64,000 nucleotides of DNA, from NCBI GenBank assembly GCA_029851415.1, contig CM056742.1:95152976-95216975 (forward strand), given 5' to 3'. How positions within the stretch are numbered: position 1 is the first letter of the stretch; every line of letters begins with the position of its first letter. Of this stretch, positions 11,176-22,639 are shown piece after piece. A program made the position numbers and the translations under genes. The notes below the pieces were generated by a model that saw only the letters and a list, made by a program, of their open reading frames with translations, ran no database searches and was not told the DNA's origin. The stretch is from Eretmocerus hayati (taxonomy: Eukaryota; Arthropoda; Insecta; Hymenoptera; Aphelinidae).

Positions 11176-11906
11176 TCGTTCAAAAATTTGTGTCAGTATA
11201 TGTAAAGGCTCAGAATCTGTTTTTCCTGTGCAATATATATTATCTATATAGATCTCTGTATGATCTATACCTTTCAGGACGTCTTCTAAAATATCCTGTA
11301 CTTCCGCGGGATTTGAGGCCTACCTTCTCTTAAGCGTGTGTATCTGTGTAACCCTTCGTGTGAAATAATCGTCAGGGCGTCTTTCAATTCGTCATCAAGT
11401 TGAAATTGCATAAATGCGTGTGTCAGGTCGATCTGAGACCATCTATTCCCTATTCGTAGCGTATGAAAAATTTTCTCTTTCAGATGAATGGGATGTCTTT
11501 TGATTATTAATTGTGGATTAACCGTCATTTTGAAATTTCCACGGATGCGTACCTCACCATTCATTTCCAGAACTGTGATAATGGGTGTTGCCCATTTACT
11601 ACAGGAAACCGGTTCTAGATTGCCTAGTTTCACAAGTCTGTCTAACTGTTTGGAGATTTTCTGTGTTAAAGCGAATGGCGCGCGATATGGCTTCATTTGT
11701 ATCGGTTTTGCGTCTTCTTTAAAGACCAAATGTATCTTCCTACCTGTGTAACACCCTTGCGTGTTCGAAAAAAGGATTGGAAATTTTTCAAGTATTTGCT
11801 TCCTGATGTCCTCATTCTGTATTTGTAGAATATTCGAGGAATTTGTATTTTCCATAATTTTAACTAGGCCAGTAATTCTAGACTTCGAACTGTGCATGAG
11901 TGCCAA
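11176..11906 (-). pseudogene. Gypsy reverse transcriptase, N-terminal part
   Basis: The open frame 11286-11906 carries the RT palm: KPYRAPFAL, LVKLGNLEPV, WATPIITV, RIRGNFKMTVNPQL, and SQIDLTHAFMQFQLDD with the first catalytic Asp. A frameshift follows LREGRPQ; the shifted frame (11176-11290) keeps the rest, but the YxDD box reads YIDN (11239-11250), with the second catalytic Asp replaced by Asn. That change alone should abolish polymerisation. The segment lies just downstream of the inserted foldback, so its linker to protease is lost. Confidence 0.9.
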
Positions 11907-14853
11907 AGGACGCTTCTATTTTTTTTCGATGCGGGATACCCTATAGAACAGCCCCGCATAAAATGGAACAACCCCAGGGGTGCGCAAAAAATTACAACAA
12001 CAAAATAGTGCGAAATTTTGTACTTTTCTGCGTTATTTCGCATCCCGGGGAGCCGTTATAATATTTGGATTATTTTTCATGGTACTATGTTGTAGGCGAT
12101 GAAATTCTCTAAATTTAAAAAAAAATCCATGGTAAAATTCTTTCCGTAACTCGAGATAACTAGCAACAAAGCTGGAAAATGCCAAAAATTTCCTTCATTT
12201 TTCATTTTGAGGGAAGCCAATGGATCGATGTGTACTTGCTGGAAAATGTAGCCCTCATAGAGTACTATATGTAAAGGAACAATCAGAGCGATCCGTCAAT
12301 AAACATTGACGCTATTGTAATTGTTTATCCCAAATTGTTGTTTTTTGCAATAGCCGTAAAAATTTTCCACGTGCACTAAAGTTGTCGCAAAAAATCAGAG
12401 AGCTTCCTGGAACCCTCAACTATAAGATGCGATCATAAAACCGGTCACTTTGTTACAAAAAATCGTCTCTGGAGCCAATTGTTTATAAAAATCGGAAATT
12501 GCCGATTTTATTTTGCACACAATTCCGCGAGTAATGGATATATGGAAAAATTCGTTTTTGGACGTTGTAGTACTAATTCTGCTCTAAATTAAAAAAAAAA
12601 CATCACTCCACGACCTTTTGGACCGGAGATACCGGTTTTTTTTAGAAATCGATATTTTATGAACAATTGAATATTAAGGGCCGAAATTTGCGGGAAATGG
12701 TAGAAAAATGTTCAAAGTTTCATATACAGAATGTTTGGTTCACATACCTTGACTTGCGTCCTTGTCCCAGCAGCTGAAAGTTAATGTTTCCTTTATCTCG
12801 CTTGAAAAAAGCTGCAGGGGTGAGGAGCGGGGGTACTCCCGCGACAGCGTGGCGGGCCGACCAGAAACTGAGCCGCGCTCTTCAAATCCGAGCGCTCGGA
12901 ATTTTTGACGATATCTCGGGTCCTACTGGACCGTTTTTGATCATTTTTTTTAATCTGGGGTAGCTTTCAGAAAAAAAACACAATGGCGTATTAATTATAA
13001 GGATTTGAACGGCCATTTTGGGTGTATAAGGGGTACCGTGAAAAAAAGAGGTTTTGGTCCAATTTTTCCCGTGTATCAACTAATGTTTCTCACAGAAACA
13101 TTCTGAATCTGTTGAACGTGGATAATCGATAAGGGAAAGCTCCTCGGAAAATTTGAAAATTGTGAAAACTTTTCCAAAAAAAAAAATTTCATTGGAGAGC
13201 GGATAATCACCAAAAAAATGGGTATAGGGAACACCATATCAGTTTTCATTCTGGAAATCCGGAAATCGGGAAAAATTAACACGCAATGAAAAGTATATGC
13301 TATGGACTTTGATTCTTCATTACAAAATTTCTGTTTTTCTTTATCACAGCTCATCATAGTGTAGTACGAATAAAAATCTCTCTTGGAAGAATTGGCATCT
13401 TATGAATTGTTGTGGTGAAACTTGGAAATATTTCCCGAATTCCGGATTTTCCAGAATGAAAACTGATATGGTGTTCCCTCTGCTTATTTTTTTTGGTGAT
13501 TATGCGCTTTTCAATAGAATTTTTTTTTTTCGGAAAAGTTTCCATAATTTTCGAATTTTCCGAGGAGCTTTCCCTTATCGATTATCCACGTTCAACAGAT
13601 TCAGAATGTTTCTGTGAGAAACATTAGTTGATACACGGGAAAAATTGGACCAAAACCTTTTATTTTCACGGTACCCCTTATACACCCAAAATGGCCGTTT
13701 AAATCCTTATAATTAATACGCCATTGTGTTTTTTTCTGAAAGCTCCCCCAAATTAAAAAAAAAATGATCAAAAACGGTCCAGTAGGACCCGAGATACCGT
13801 CAAAAATTCCGAGCGCTCGGGTTTGAAGAGCGCGGCTCAGTTCCTGGTCGGCCCGCCACGCTGCCGCGGGAGTACCCCCACTCCTCACCCCTGCAGCTTT
13901 TTTCAAGCGAGATAATGGAAACATTAACTTTCACCTGCTGGGACAAAAATGCAAGTCAAGGTATGTGAACCAAACATTCTGTATATGAAACTTCGAACAT
14001 TTTTCTACCATTTCCCGCAAATTTCGGCCCTTAATATTCAATTGTTCATAAAATATCGATTTCTAAAGAAAATCGGTGTCTCCGGTCCAAAAGGTCGTGG
14101 AGTGATGTTTTTTTTTTAATTTAGAGCAGAATTAGTACTACAACGTCCAAAAACGAATTTTTCCATATATCCATTACTCGCGGAATTGTGTGCGAAATAA
14201 AATCGGCAATTTCCGATTTTTATAAACAATTGGCTCCAGAGACGATTTTTTGTAACAAAGTGACCGGTTTTATGATCGCATCTTATAGTTGAGGGTTCCA
14301 GGAAGCTCTCTAATTTTTTGCGATAACTTTAGTGCACGTGGAAAATTTTTACGGCTATTGCAAAAAACAACAATTTGGGATAAACAATTACAATAGCGTC
14401 AATGTTTATTGACGGATCGCTCTGATTGTTTCTTTACATATAGTACTCTATGAGGGCTACATTTTCCAGCAAGTACACATCGATCCATTGGCTTCCCTCA
14501 AAATGAAAAATGAAGGAAATTTTTGGCATTTTCCAGCTTTGTTGCTAATTATCTCGAGTTACGGGAAGAATTTTACCATGGATTTTTTTTTTAAATTTAG
14601 AGAATTTCATCGCCTACAACATAGTACCATGAAAAATGATCCAAATATTATAACGGCTCCCGGGATGCGAAATAACGCAAAAAAGTACAAAATTTCGCAC
14701 TATTTTGTTGTTGTAATTTTTTGCGCACCCCTGGGGTTGTTCCATTTTATGCGGGGGTCTTCTATAGGGTATCCCGCATCGAAAAAAAATAGAACCGTCC
14801 TTTGGCACTCATGTCGAAAACTCACGAATTCAGAGCTAGAATTACTGGCCTAA
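11865..14853. mobile_element. 3-kb foldback element nested in the gypsy element
   Basis: Arms 11865-13276 and 13425-14853 are near-perfect reverse complements (about 1.4 kb each) around a ~150-bp loop. Strong landmarks are CGATGCGGGATACCCTATAGAA with TTCTATAGGGTATCCCGCATCG, and the GC-rich block at 12810-12900 repeated at 13800-13890. It lies between protease and RT coding sequence, so it entered the retrotransposon afterwards. It has no gene. The outermost ~17 bp (TAGGCCAGTAATTCTAG) are also inverted, separated from the main arm by mismatched DNA, so the exact end is uncertain. Confidence 0.9.
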
Positions 14854-15160
14854 ACGGCCAAAGTCCAAAAACTGCTAGCCATTGTCTACCCAACAAAATT
14901 GGTCCTTTGCTTTTAATAACGTAGATGTCCAAAATTTTACTCATTCCATTCAATACTACTTTCAATGATTCTAGTTTTCCAATAGGATGAAGCGGTGTTC
15001 CACCGTAACCCTTGAGTTTAAGATCACATTCTCTCAGTAGTAATTTTGGAAAGATTTTATTCTTATCGATTTCGGATACAACTGAAACATATGTACCCGT
15101 GTCTAATTCCATTTTGACTTGAATATTATCTATTGTTAAGTCAAAATATAATGGTTCTGC
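14822..15160 (-). pseudogene. Gypsy aspartic protease
   Basis: The active-site signature MELDTGTYVSVVS (DTG triad, codons near 15100) is followed by a flap-like LKGYGGTPL and the C-terminal ILLGRQWL motif of retropepsins. The same frame extends upstream to a TGA at 15173-15175 that separates it from gag. The frame is cut at 14822 by the inserted foldback. Family role: cleavage of Gag-Pol. Confidence 0.85.
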
Positions 15161-15172
15161 TTTGATGTTTTG

Positions 15173-16353
15173 TCAAGAACATTCTGATATTTGGAAAAAA
15201 TCTGTGTTTGAAACCGTATCTTCATCATCCGAATCAGTTTGTAGAACTTTTACTTGCTTATTACGTTCATCCCGATTGTCTCTATTCTCAAAACGATTTT
15301 GACTGAACGTACCAAAAATTTTGTTCTTTCCATGTTTTTTGATACATGCTTTTTCGAGATGCCCTTGATTATGACAAAAAGTGCATTTTCTGTCTCTGTA
15401 ACGACAGTCTTTTGTGTAGTGGCTATTGCCTATTCCGCAACAATAACAAAATTTTGTGCGCGATCTATTATTAAATTCGCTTTTACCTGTCTGAGTAACT
15501 TTACTCGTTGGCTTGCTGTATCGATGTGCTGCGACGTGTTGAATTGAAGTGTTGCTTCGATGTCGTTCAGTGGTTGCTGCATCTCTCGCTGCTGCTTCAC
15601 GAGTGGTAGCAATGTCTACTGCTTTTGAGTACGTGAGATCTTTATCGCTGAATAGTGCGACTCTGGTACCTCGATCCGTGAGACCTGTGACCAGTTGGTC
15701 ACACAGCGCGTCGTTCTAGTCCGGAAAATCGCAGTTTATGGCCAATTCTTTCAGCCGTGCGATATATTCTGCTATAGATTCGCCTGCATTTTGATGAGCT
15801 TGACGAAATTTGCTCCGTTCCATGCGTTTGCTTTTTTTCGGGTATAAATGAGCTGACATTAAAAGCTTCATCTCCTCAAATTTCTTGGTTTTTGGGAGGT
15901 TCGGTGCTGCTAAATCTTTGATCAGCTTGTATGTTTCTGATCCGCATTTCGTTAACAAGCTTGCTACCTGTTTATCATCTGATGTAATATCATTTGCCGT
16001 AAAATAGAGTTCCATGCGTTCAATGTAGTCATCCCAAGATTGCTTGTTTTTATGGAATTCCATTAATTCCATCATATCTGTATTTGGGCTGGAAACTTGT
16101 TCTTGTACCGTTTGAGTCTCTGCAGATATGCTGTTTTGTTGGGGTGCCTTAGCCAGTGGTGTTAAAGCTTGTTCAGTTTGTCGCTGCGTATTTTTCTTGC
16201 TATTGACCTCAGAATTTCTAATGAGACCAAATTGAGATGGAGTTTTACCGGAAATTTTACCAATAATTCGATCAATTCTTGTTTAGTAAATGTTTGAATC
16301 GTTAAATCTGTAAAGTCTGGATGATCACTTGGAGGTATTTCCACACTAGTCAT
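15173..16353 (-). pseudogene. Gypsy gag with two zinc knuckles
   Basis: A start at 16353 (MTSVEIPPSDHPDF) opens the N-terminal part, which shifts frame near 16255. The capsid-like part (MMELMEFHKNKQSWDDYIER, then ERSKFRQAHQNAGESIAEYI) is open from 16075 to a TAG at 15716-15718. The same frame resumes and holds two CCHC knuckles at about 15335-15455 (CYCCGIGNSHYTKDC and CTFCHNQGHLEKAC). A TGA at 15173-15175 ends it. Gag packages the RNA genome into particles; this copy cannot make a full product. Confidence 0.88.
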
Positions 16354-16777
16354 AAATGCTAAATTACGACCAACTTTATGGCTGGCTCCCTTACCGCTCT
16401 CGCCTTGATTCGATGTTTTGACGTATATTCATGGGGACCAAGCTGCTTGTAGGCGCTCACCTTATGCGTTGATTTGGGACCTGTATGTATATGCTGCGGG
16501 GACCTTTCTCCTCTCGAGCTTCTCTCTGTATCCACGTTCAGTGGCTGTATGCTGCGGGGGACCTTTGTCCTCACTGCAGCTGTGCTCTGTTGTGTTATCC
16601 TCGTCGGATGGCTTTTCATTTTTCTGTATATCCTCGTCGGATCTCTCTTCTACTATCTTCGTCAGATAGATTGATGCTTTTGATATGCTGTGTGTATCGT
16701 TGGATGTCTTTACTGCTTATCCTCGTCGAATGTGCTTCCAATCATCGTCCGATAGTCGTTCCTCGTCGGATTCCTTC
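16354..16777 (-). other. Gypsy untranslated leader with CGACGAGGA repeats
   Basis: Between the 5' LTR and gag. The word TCCGACGAGGAT or close variants (plus strand ATCCTCGTCGGAT) occurs about seven times between 16590 and 16795. Small open frames across it show no protein similarity. Confidence 0.7.
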
Positions 16778-16795
16778 TTTTATCCTCGTCGCCAA
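16778..16795 (-). promoter_or_regulatory. Primer-binding site, probable
   Basis: Immediately after the 5' LTR the minus strand reads TTGGCGACGAGGATAAAA. The TGGCGAC start resembles arginine-tRNA-type primer sites used by several insect gypsy elements, but the match beyond seven bases was not checked. Confidence 0.5.
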
Positions 16796-17145
16796 TGTGG
16801 TATTGTGGAGAAGGTGTGAAGCACTTGATGAGATCGGCGTCTAACTATTTTATTAAGTATTGGTATACAAGGGACACGGAGCCGTATGTATGGCTTGCCG
16901 GTCTTGTGCCGTCTGCCTGGCTGTACAGTGGGTGCGTCTTTTATACTCTGTGCTGTACCAGCTCGTACTTGGCTGTACTTGGCTGTACCAGTCCGTGCTT
17001 GTTACAGGCTTCTTTCACCAGACTTCAAACTACCATATATGGTTCGATGCGTATTTGCTATTAATATACTGTGAAGATCTTTCTTGCATTCTTTTCACTG
17101 CGTGTCATCTTTATTCTGACGTGTAACTATTCGCAATACACTACA
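16796..17145 (-). repeat. 5' LTR of the gypsy element
   Basis: 350 bp, TGTGG...CTACA, near-identical to 8727-9076 and followed by the TAATC duplication at 17146-17150. It should hold the promoter of the element; no TATA box is certain. Confidence 0.95.
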
Positions 17146-17356
17146 TAATCCATTTGTACTCTACAGCCCTTCTTATCCCAATACTTATGCAGAAATGGAT
17201 ACATCTCTTCATTATAATCAGCCAGAGAAATTTCAAAGATTTTCCAAAGCTTTAGCCTGATATTAAATTTTTTGAATTGTGGTCCATTTTAAATTATTAG
17301 ATATGAACTAAGAATATGAAAATAAAATAATTAAAAAAAAATGATTTTAAAAATTC

Positions 17357-17686
17357 GCTTTTATGAACATAATAGCAACGCAAAATGTGAAAATAATCTT
17401 GAATCTCCTTTCTGCGTCTAGCATAGATGTTGGCTAAGTTTACTGACTTACATGCTCCAAGATGTTCATGATTTTATAAATAAATATGATAAAAGCGTGG
17501 GTTACATCATGAAGACTACTGTTAATGAATCAAGTTTATAACCGACGCTTTTGTCATATTCATTCATAAAATCATGAACATCTTTGAGCATGTAAGTCAG
17601 TAAACTTAGCCAACATCTATGCTAGATGCAGAAAGGAGATTCGAGATTATTTTCACATTTTGCGTTGCTATTATGTTTATAAAAGC
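17357..17686. repeat. Hairpin element, ~130-bp arms
   Basis: Left arm 17357-17490 (GCTTTTATGAACATAATAGC...CATGCTCCAAGATG) pairs with right arm 17545-17686 around a ~55-bp loop. Few mismatches. No coding capacity. Confidence 0.85.
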
Positions 17687-17699
17687 TAATTTCTTGAAT

Positions 17700-17985
17700 T
17701 ATTTTTTTTTACTTATTTTTTCTTCGGTTGCCATTGTTTCAAAAATATCCGGAGAAAAATCGAGGAAGATTCACTGAGGTGCAATCAAAAGCGACTCAAT
17801 GGAAGAATGATTGATATTTAGCGTATTTCAGAGGGTTTTTAGGGCGCCCGGAAAAATTGGGTCGACCTTGAGACTTGAAGAAACTTCCTCCACTTACTCA
17901 GGTGTGGGAAACTGGGGTAAATTTCTTCGGGGTCCATACCCGACCGGGGCCGGTTCACCATGCTTAACCACCTAGTCCATCTAAT
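17700..17985. mobile_element. Truncated copy of the 44.5-kb foldback family
   Basis: It shares the terminal block with 46400-46621 and 44543-44740: a GTTTTTAG..GGG..AACTGGGG.AAAT core, then GGGCCGGTTCACCATGCTTAACC and CCTAGTCC at the end. Only one end is present, so it is a fragment. Confidence 0.65.
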
Positions 17986-19019
17986 TTGATGTGAATCAGC
18001 TGACAATAAACTGACTAGGAACTTTCTTTAGTAAGAAGTAGAGGAAGTAAGAAGAGTACCGGCGATATACTACACAGATGAACAATTGAGCGCTGGCACC
18101 TAACATATAATTCGCAGGCCTCGCAATCTTGGAAATGGTAACTGATATTTCTTCGAACCATATTTATTTGAGTGAGGAAAATTTTTACACATGGCCGTTG
18201 ACTTTTGAAGAGTTTGTGGGGGATTTCACAGATCTTCTGGCTATTCCTGGCCATTGCCACTCAAATCTAGACAGTGTTTCTGATAGAAGAACTTTCATTT
18301 GACCTGTCGATTCTAGACTCGAATCTCGATGGTGCTGAACCTTGTTCCCAATGCCTTACTATTTGAGTATCGTACCTGTTGATAACGTACGTGGGCATGT
18401 TGCAGATGTTGCTTGAACCAACCATGAATGTATTCAAAATTTGTGATCATCTATGGAATCATGAATAACTGTATGTTGAAAATTTGCTGAACGAATAAAT
18501 ATTCATGTGAAAGGGAAATCCATGGTGATCCTTTTCTTGTGAACCTAACTGAAAATTGCGAGATCCCTGCCAGTAAGTTGGGAAGTATTTTAATTCGAGT
18601 AATGAGGAGAGAAATGTGATGTGATAAGTGATGGGAACAGAAGGCCCTGAACTATCCGTTCACCCTTCGTCCCCTTTTCCGCTATGGAACTAAATGATTT
18701 TCCTGTGATCTGCAGTGAAAGCAAGGTCGGAGATGGTGTCATTCGGTTTCAACTCAATGAACATTCGAGCACCAACATTTTTCATTCTTAATTTGAGGAT
18801 TGGGTCGGTCGATTCGATTGTTACCAACCTCATTAACATTAAGTATTTTTCTGATCCACTCCCACATTCTTCATTTTAGATGAAAGAAATTGGAGGAGGG
18901 ACAAGTGCGTGGAATTTTGGTCTAGTGAGTGCTACGGAAAGAGAGTCCCAAGATTGAATTAATGCTTTTCATCGGATTTGCCGGGCTGTACATTGACTCT
19001 GGCCCCAGAACTCTCAGTG

Positions 19020-19500
19020 CCGAGCAGGTGTATCTAGGCACTTCTGGAACACGGCAAATGGTTGGTTGATAATGTAGAAAGGTATCCCTATTGTGGGAGA
19101 GGTAACACATTCGCAATTACGACTCGAGATTTCATGGTTTTGATCGGATTCACAGGGCTTTGCACGGAATATCACCCCGAAACTCGCTATAACCGGTCTC
19201 AGAGTCCAGCAGGGGTATCTAGGCACTCCTGAAACACGGCAAATGGTTAGTTGATGATGTGGGAAGGTATCTCCATTGTGGACAAGGTGGCACATTCGCG
19301 ATTACACCTCGAGATTTCATGATTTCGATCGGATTCACAGAGCTTTGCACGAACTCTGACCCCAAGACTCGCTATAACCGGTCTCAGAGTCCAGCAGGTG
19401 TATCTACGCACTCCTGGAACACGGCAAATAGTTGATTGATGAAGTAGAAAAGTACCCCCACTCTGAACGAGGTGGCACATCTGCGATTACACTTCGAGAA
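19020..19500. repeat. Tandem ~186-bp units, right arm
   Basis: About 2.7 units, reverse complement of those at 5240-5880 (for example GAACACGGCAAATGGTTGGTTGATAATGTAG). The number of units differs between arms, so the arrays have changed independently since the foldback formed. Confidence 0.88.
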
Positions 19501-20004
19501 TTCACGAATTACCTGTTTTTCTCTGTTTTTTCAGTTTTTCATCTTTCCTCACCCCCTAGATCACCTCCAAAAAATTTTTCCCCAATTTTTCAAAGTACAT
19601 GATCCGAGGTAAAATTTCCTGCTCTTTCGATTGCCGTAGTCCGAATTCCGGTATATCTAGTGAAAGCCCTCCAAAATGGCAAAAAACACCAAAAAGTTCG
19701 GTTTACGGAAAACTGGTCATATCATCCGATTTGTATCGGAAAATGCAACAACTTTTGTTCGCTTAAAAATTTGTGTAAAATGCATCCCCATCAAGTTAAA
19801 CCACTAAAACTGCGTTTTTCCGCGATTTTCGCGCATTTTTGCTAGCCGGCAGCGTATGAGTCTCGGAGGCTCCAATTGGGGAAAAGATTCATAATCTACG
19901 TGAAAAAACCTACCATTTCCCTTCTTCCGACTTTCCGTTATCGCTTGTTTTCAGGGTAAGAATAATTTTGTCGCAAATCGGGTTAGATACAACTGTGTGC
20001 GGCG

Positions 20005-20403
20005 TCTTCTGCGAGGTCAGCAGCAGCAGGTGCTAAGCTGCAATTCTGCCAGGGGACGGGGATGCCTCCTCGATTGGTCGCTCTAGCGCAATGGTCTGCT
20101 GGCAGCGGAGCGCAAAACAGGGCAGCCTAACACCAAGTCCGGAGCGCAGGCTAACCTCAAAATCAACCACGAGGAATGAGTCGTCGCACCCCTTCGGAGA
20201 CGACGAGAACGACCTGGGGGCTCAGGAGGGCTCTTGGGCAACGAGGGAGTTATCGTGGGATTATTGGGCTGAGCTGTCTTTGATTATTCTTCATTGAATC
20301 AGCTGTTTTTAGTTTCTGCCAAATTTCATGATTTTCGATGCGAATTCAGGGATTTCTTGGCATTGATTTTAGTTTATTTTGCACACTCTGGTGTGAGTAG
20401 AAG
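20005..20403. other. GC-rich orphan segment
   Basis: 20005-20290 is clearly richer in G+C than its surroundings and holds a 68-codon plus-strand frame, but neither codon pattern nor motif supports a gene. It may be a transposon fragment. Confidence 0.35.
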
Positions 20404-21664
20404 ACCGATTCCATGTAAGATCATACAGTCGAAATTGCTCAAGTCTCACATCTCTTGCAGGATGAAATATGTTTCTTAGGACAAATTAACGAGACACCTA
20501 TTTTCGTGTTCTCCCTATTACGCTCTGACTCGAAGTCATCGAATTTTTTTCATTTAATGGGCATCTCGTAAATTAGCAACTTTTAATCAATATAGATGCA
20601 ATTTTCCGTGTGTAATGGCCTCCGTGGAGATGAGACTTGTTCAGGGGGGTTGAGTAAGTTATATTGCACCAGAAAATCTTGGTACAGAAACACAATTAGT
20701 GAGCAGGATCTACAAAAATTGATCTTGGCCGGAATCGAGGGAAGTTGGATAGCTCAAAATAATCATCCTCAATTTTGATGGGAAAATTCTGTGAACTCGT
20801 TGAAACATGAGGAATAGAATGTACTTGGTCCGGCTTGCGCGACGTGGTGCAGAGTAGCGCTCAAGATCATTTCCTGGATTTCTTCGTTACAACTCGTTCT
20901 CTAAGTTTGTGAATGTAATACTATGATGCTTTGATGCTATCAAATTTAAGTTTGACTCGTCTATGATATCAAACTTGTGTTATTATTCGAAACAAATATG
21001 GCTCGGAGTATATCCTGTCTTTGAGATGAGATGAATGCAATGAGAAACGAGGGAATCAGTTTTCAATAGCCATTAGAGTGGATAGAAGCGTCCAAGTATC
21101 GACGGAGCACTCCACAGACTCATTACGAACTTAATCTGTCCGAACGATCATGAAAAAAAAGTTTTAACGATTAAATCCAGAAAATGCTCTTTAGCGCCAC
21201 TCTGCGCTACGTCGCGCAAACCGGACCAAGCACATTTTGTTCCTCATGGTCCTCGTGTTTCAATGAGTTCACAGAAGATTTGCCATCAACATTGAGGATG
21301 ATCATTTTGTGCTATTCAACTTTCCTCGATTCCGGCCAAAATTGATTTTTGTGAATCCTGCTCACTAATTGTGTTTCTGTACCGAGATTTTCTGGTGCAA
21401 TATCACTTTCTTAACCCCCCTGAACAAGTCTCATCTCCACGAAAGCCATTACACACGGAAAATTGCATCTATATCGATCAAAAGTTGTTAATTTACGAAA
21501 TGCCCATTGAATGAAGAAAATTCGATAACTTCGAGTCAGAGCATGATAGGGCAAAACACAAAAATACGTATCTCGTTAATTTGTCCTTAGAAACATATAT
21601 TCCATCCTGGAAGAGATTTGAGACTTGAGCAATTTTCGACTGTCTGATCTTACATGAAATCGGT
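20404..21664. mobile_element. Foldback element, ~490-bp arms
   Basis: Arms 20404-20895 and 21155-21664 are diverged reverse complements (ACCGATTCCATGTAAGATCA with TGATCTTACATGAAATCGGT; GCTTGCGCGACGT with ACGTCGCGCAAACC). A ~260-bp loop separates them. Short frames inside are mirrored in both arms and look non-coding. Confidence 0.85.
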
Positions 21665-21699
21665 CAAAATTAAATTTGTACTAAATTTTTGTATCATCT

Positions 21700-22150
21700 T
21701 CTGGTGCAATGACAGTTAGAAGATTTCATGGATGTGCTGATGTCAATTCGGGCATGCACTGGAATAATCGTTTCTTTAGTAGTGAGTCGTCCGTCTGTGT
21801 AAGATCGACGTTGGTGTGCGCGCTGCTCGGCGTTCGTGTGCTCGATATCTGGCATCACGGCTGGTCAGTGTCATCCGCAGCTGTCTATCAGCTGTGCGCA
21901 GCGGTCAACGGCATTCAGCGGAGCAAAGGCTATTCGACATCGCCACAGCTGTTGCATCGTACCACCGTTTACAGCCATTTCACCGCTTCGCATCGCAGCG
22001 TTCCAGTGTACCACGTCTTCATCGATCGTACGGCGACGACTTCATCTACGAGGTTTGAACTCGCAGCTTGAGTCAGTCTTTTTTGGTGTAATGTACATGA
22101 TTCTTCTGCTAGAACACGAGATTGAGATTGGCTTCTGAATAAGCAATGAC
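21700..22150. other. GC-rich segment before the minisatellite, unidentified
   Basis: 21780-22080 has overlapping open frames of 80-120 codons on the plus strand in all three phases, which reflects GC-rich composition rather than coding. The following CGACGA-type repeats resemble a gypsy leader, so this could be an LTR-like remnant; no LTR partner was found. Confidence 0.3.
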
Positions 22151-22159
22151 CCCAGAATA

Positions 22160-22600
22160 GGTTATTTCGTCATCCCCGGAGAAGAAAAACACTTGCGTAC
22201 TATCAAGCGACGAAGACTAACACGTGCGTCTTAGTCACCGTCGAAAAGTAACACGATATGTATCAAGCGTCGAGAAGTGGCACCTTTCCCGTAGTCTTCT
22301 CGAAGAATAACACTTGATCGTGATCATCGCCGGAAAGTAACATTTGCCGGAAGCCCGGACGAAGAAAAACACCTTCCGTAAGCCCCCACGAAAAAGAACA
22401 CCTGCCCTAAGCCCCGACGAAAAGAAACACCTGTCGTTTGCCCCGATGAAGGAAAACACTTGCTGTAAGCCCCGACGAAGAAAAAAACACCTTCCATATC
22501 CCCGGACGGAGAAAAACACCTCCCGTAAGCTCCGACGAAGAATCACACCTCCTATAAGCTCCGACGAAAGAAAACACCTCTCAATATAGTTCGGCAAAGA
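22160..22600. repeat. Minisatellite, ~33-bp unit
   Basis: About 13 degenerate units of the type CCCGACGAAGAAAAACACCTTCCGTAAGC. Because 33 is a multiple of three, both strands show artificial open frames (minus 22235-22636, plus 22344-22589) made of 11-residue repeats. One isolated unit in reverse orientation occurs at 27438-27470, beside an LTR. Confidence 0.9.
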
Positions 22601-22639
22601 GAACATCTGAGAGTTTTTCATAAGGTTCGAAGGCATTTT

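Larger units (their letters stand above)
8727..17145 (-). mobile_element. Ty3/gypsy LTR retrotransposon, complete but broken
   Basis: Two 350-bp LTRs (TGTGGTATTG...ACTACA) flanked by 5-bp TAATC duplications bound an 8419-bp insertion transcribed on the minus strand. Order: 5' LTR, leader, gag with two zinc knuckles, protease, RT, RNase H, integrase, polypurine tract, 3' LTR, the standard gypsy order with protease-RT-RNaseH before integrase. There is no env. A 3-kb foldback splits protease from RT. Frameshifts, nonsense codons and altered RT and integrase catalytic residues show the copy is dead, although the nearly identical LTRs suggest insertion was fairly recent. Confidence 0.95.
3357..20004. 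mobile_element. Very large foldback element with nested insertions
   Basis: The left arm (3357-3855 and 5240 to about 6730) and the right arm (about 18170-20004) are diverged reverse complements. Matching landmarks are CGCACACAGTTG at 3359 with CAACTGTGTGCG at 19991, the segment 3430-3730 with 19630-19930, and 5880-6650 with 18250-19010. Both arms contain ~186-bp tandem units in different copy number. A hAT element sits in the left arm and a gypsy element in the loop; neither has a partner in the opposite arm, so they arrived later. No transposase of its own is visible, suggesting a non-autonomous element. The outer target duplication was not identified. Confidence 0.75.

Noticed and set aside
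16359..16844. Several 60-119-codon frames in the gypsy leader and LTR
   Set aside because: They overlap known regulatory parts and the CGACGAGGA repeats, in both strands, with no protein similarity.
21709..22138. Three overlapping plus-strand frames of 80-120 codons
   Set aside because: All three phases are open because the segment is GC-rich; none has a motif.
22235..22636. 133-codon minus frame and the 81-codon plus frame over the minisatellite
   Set aside because: An 11-residue repeat produced by a 33-bp unit; both strands are open at once, typical of non-coding minisatellite.
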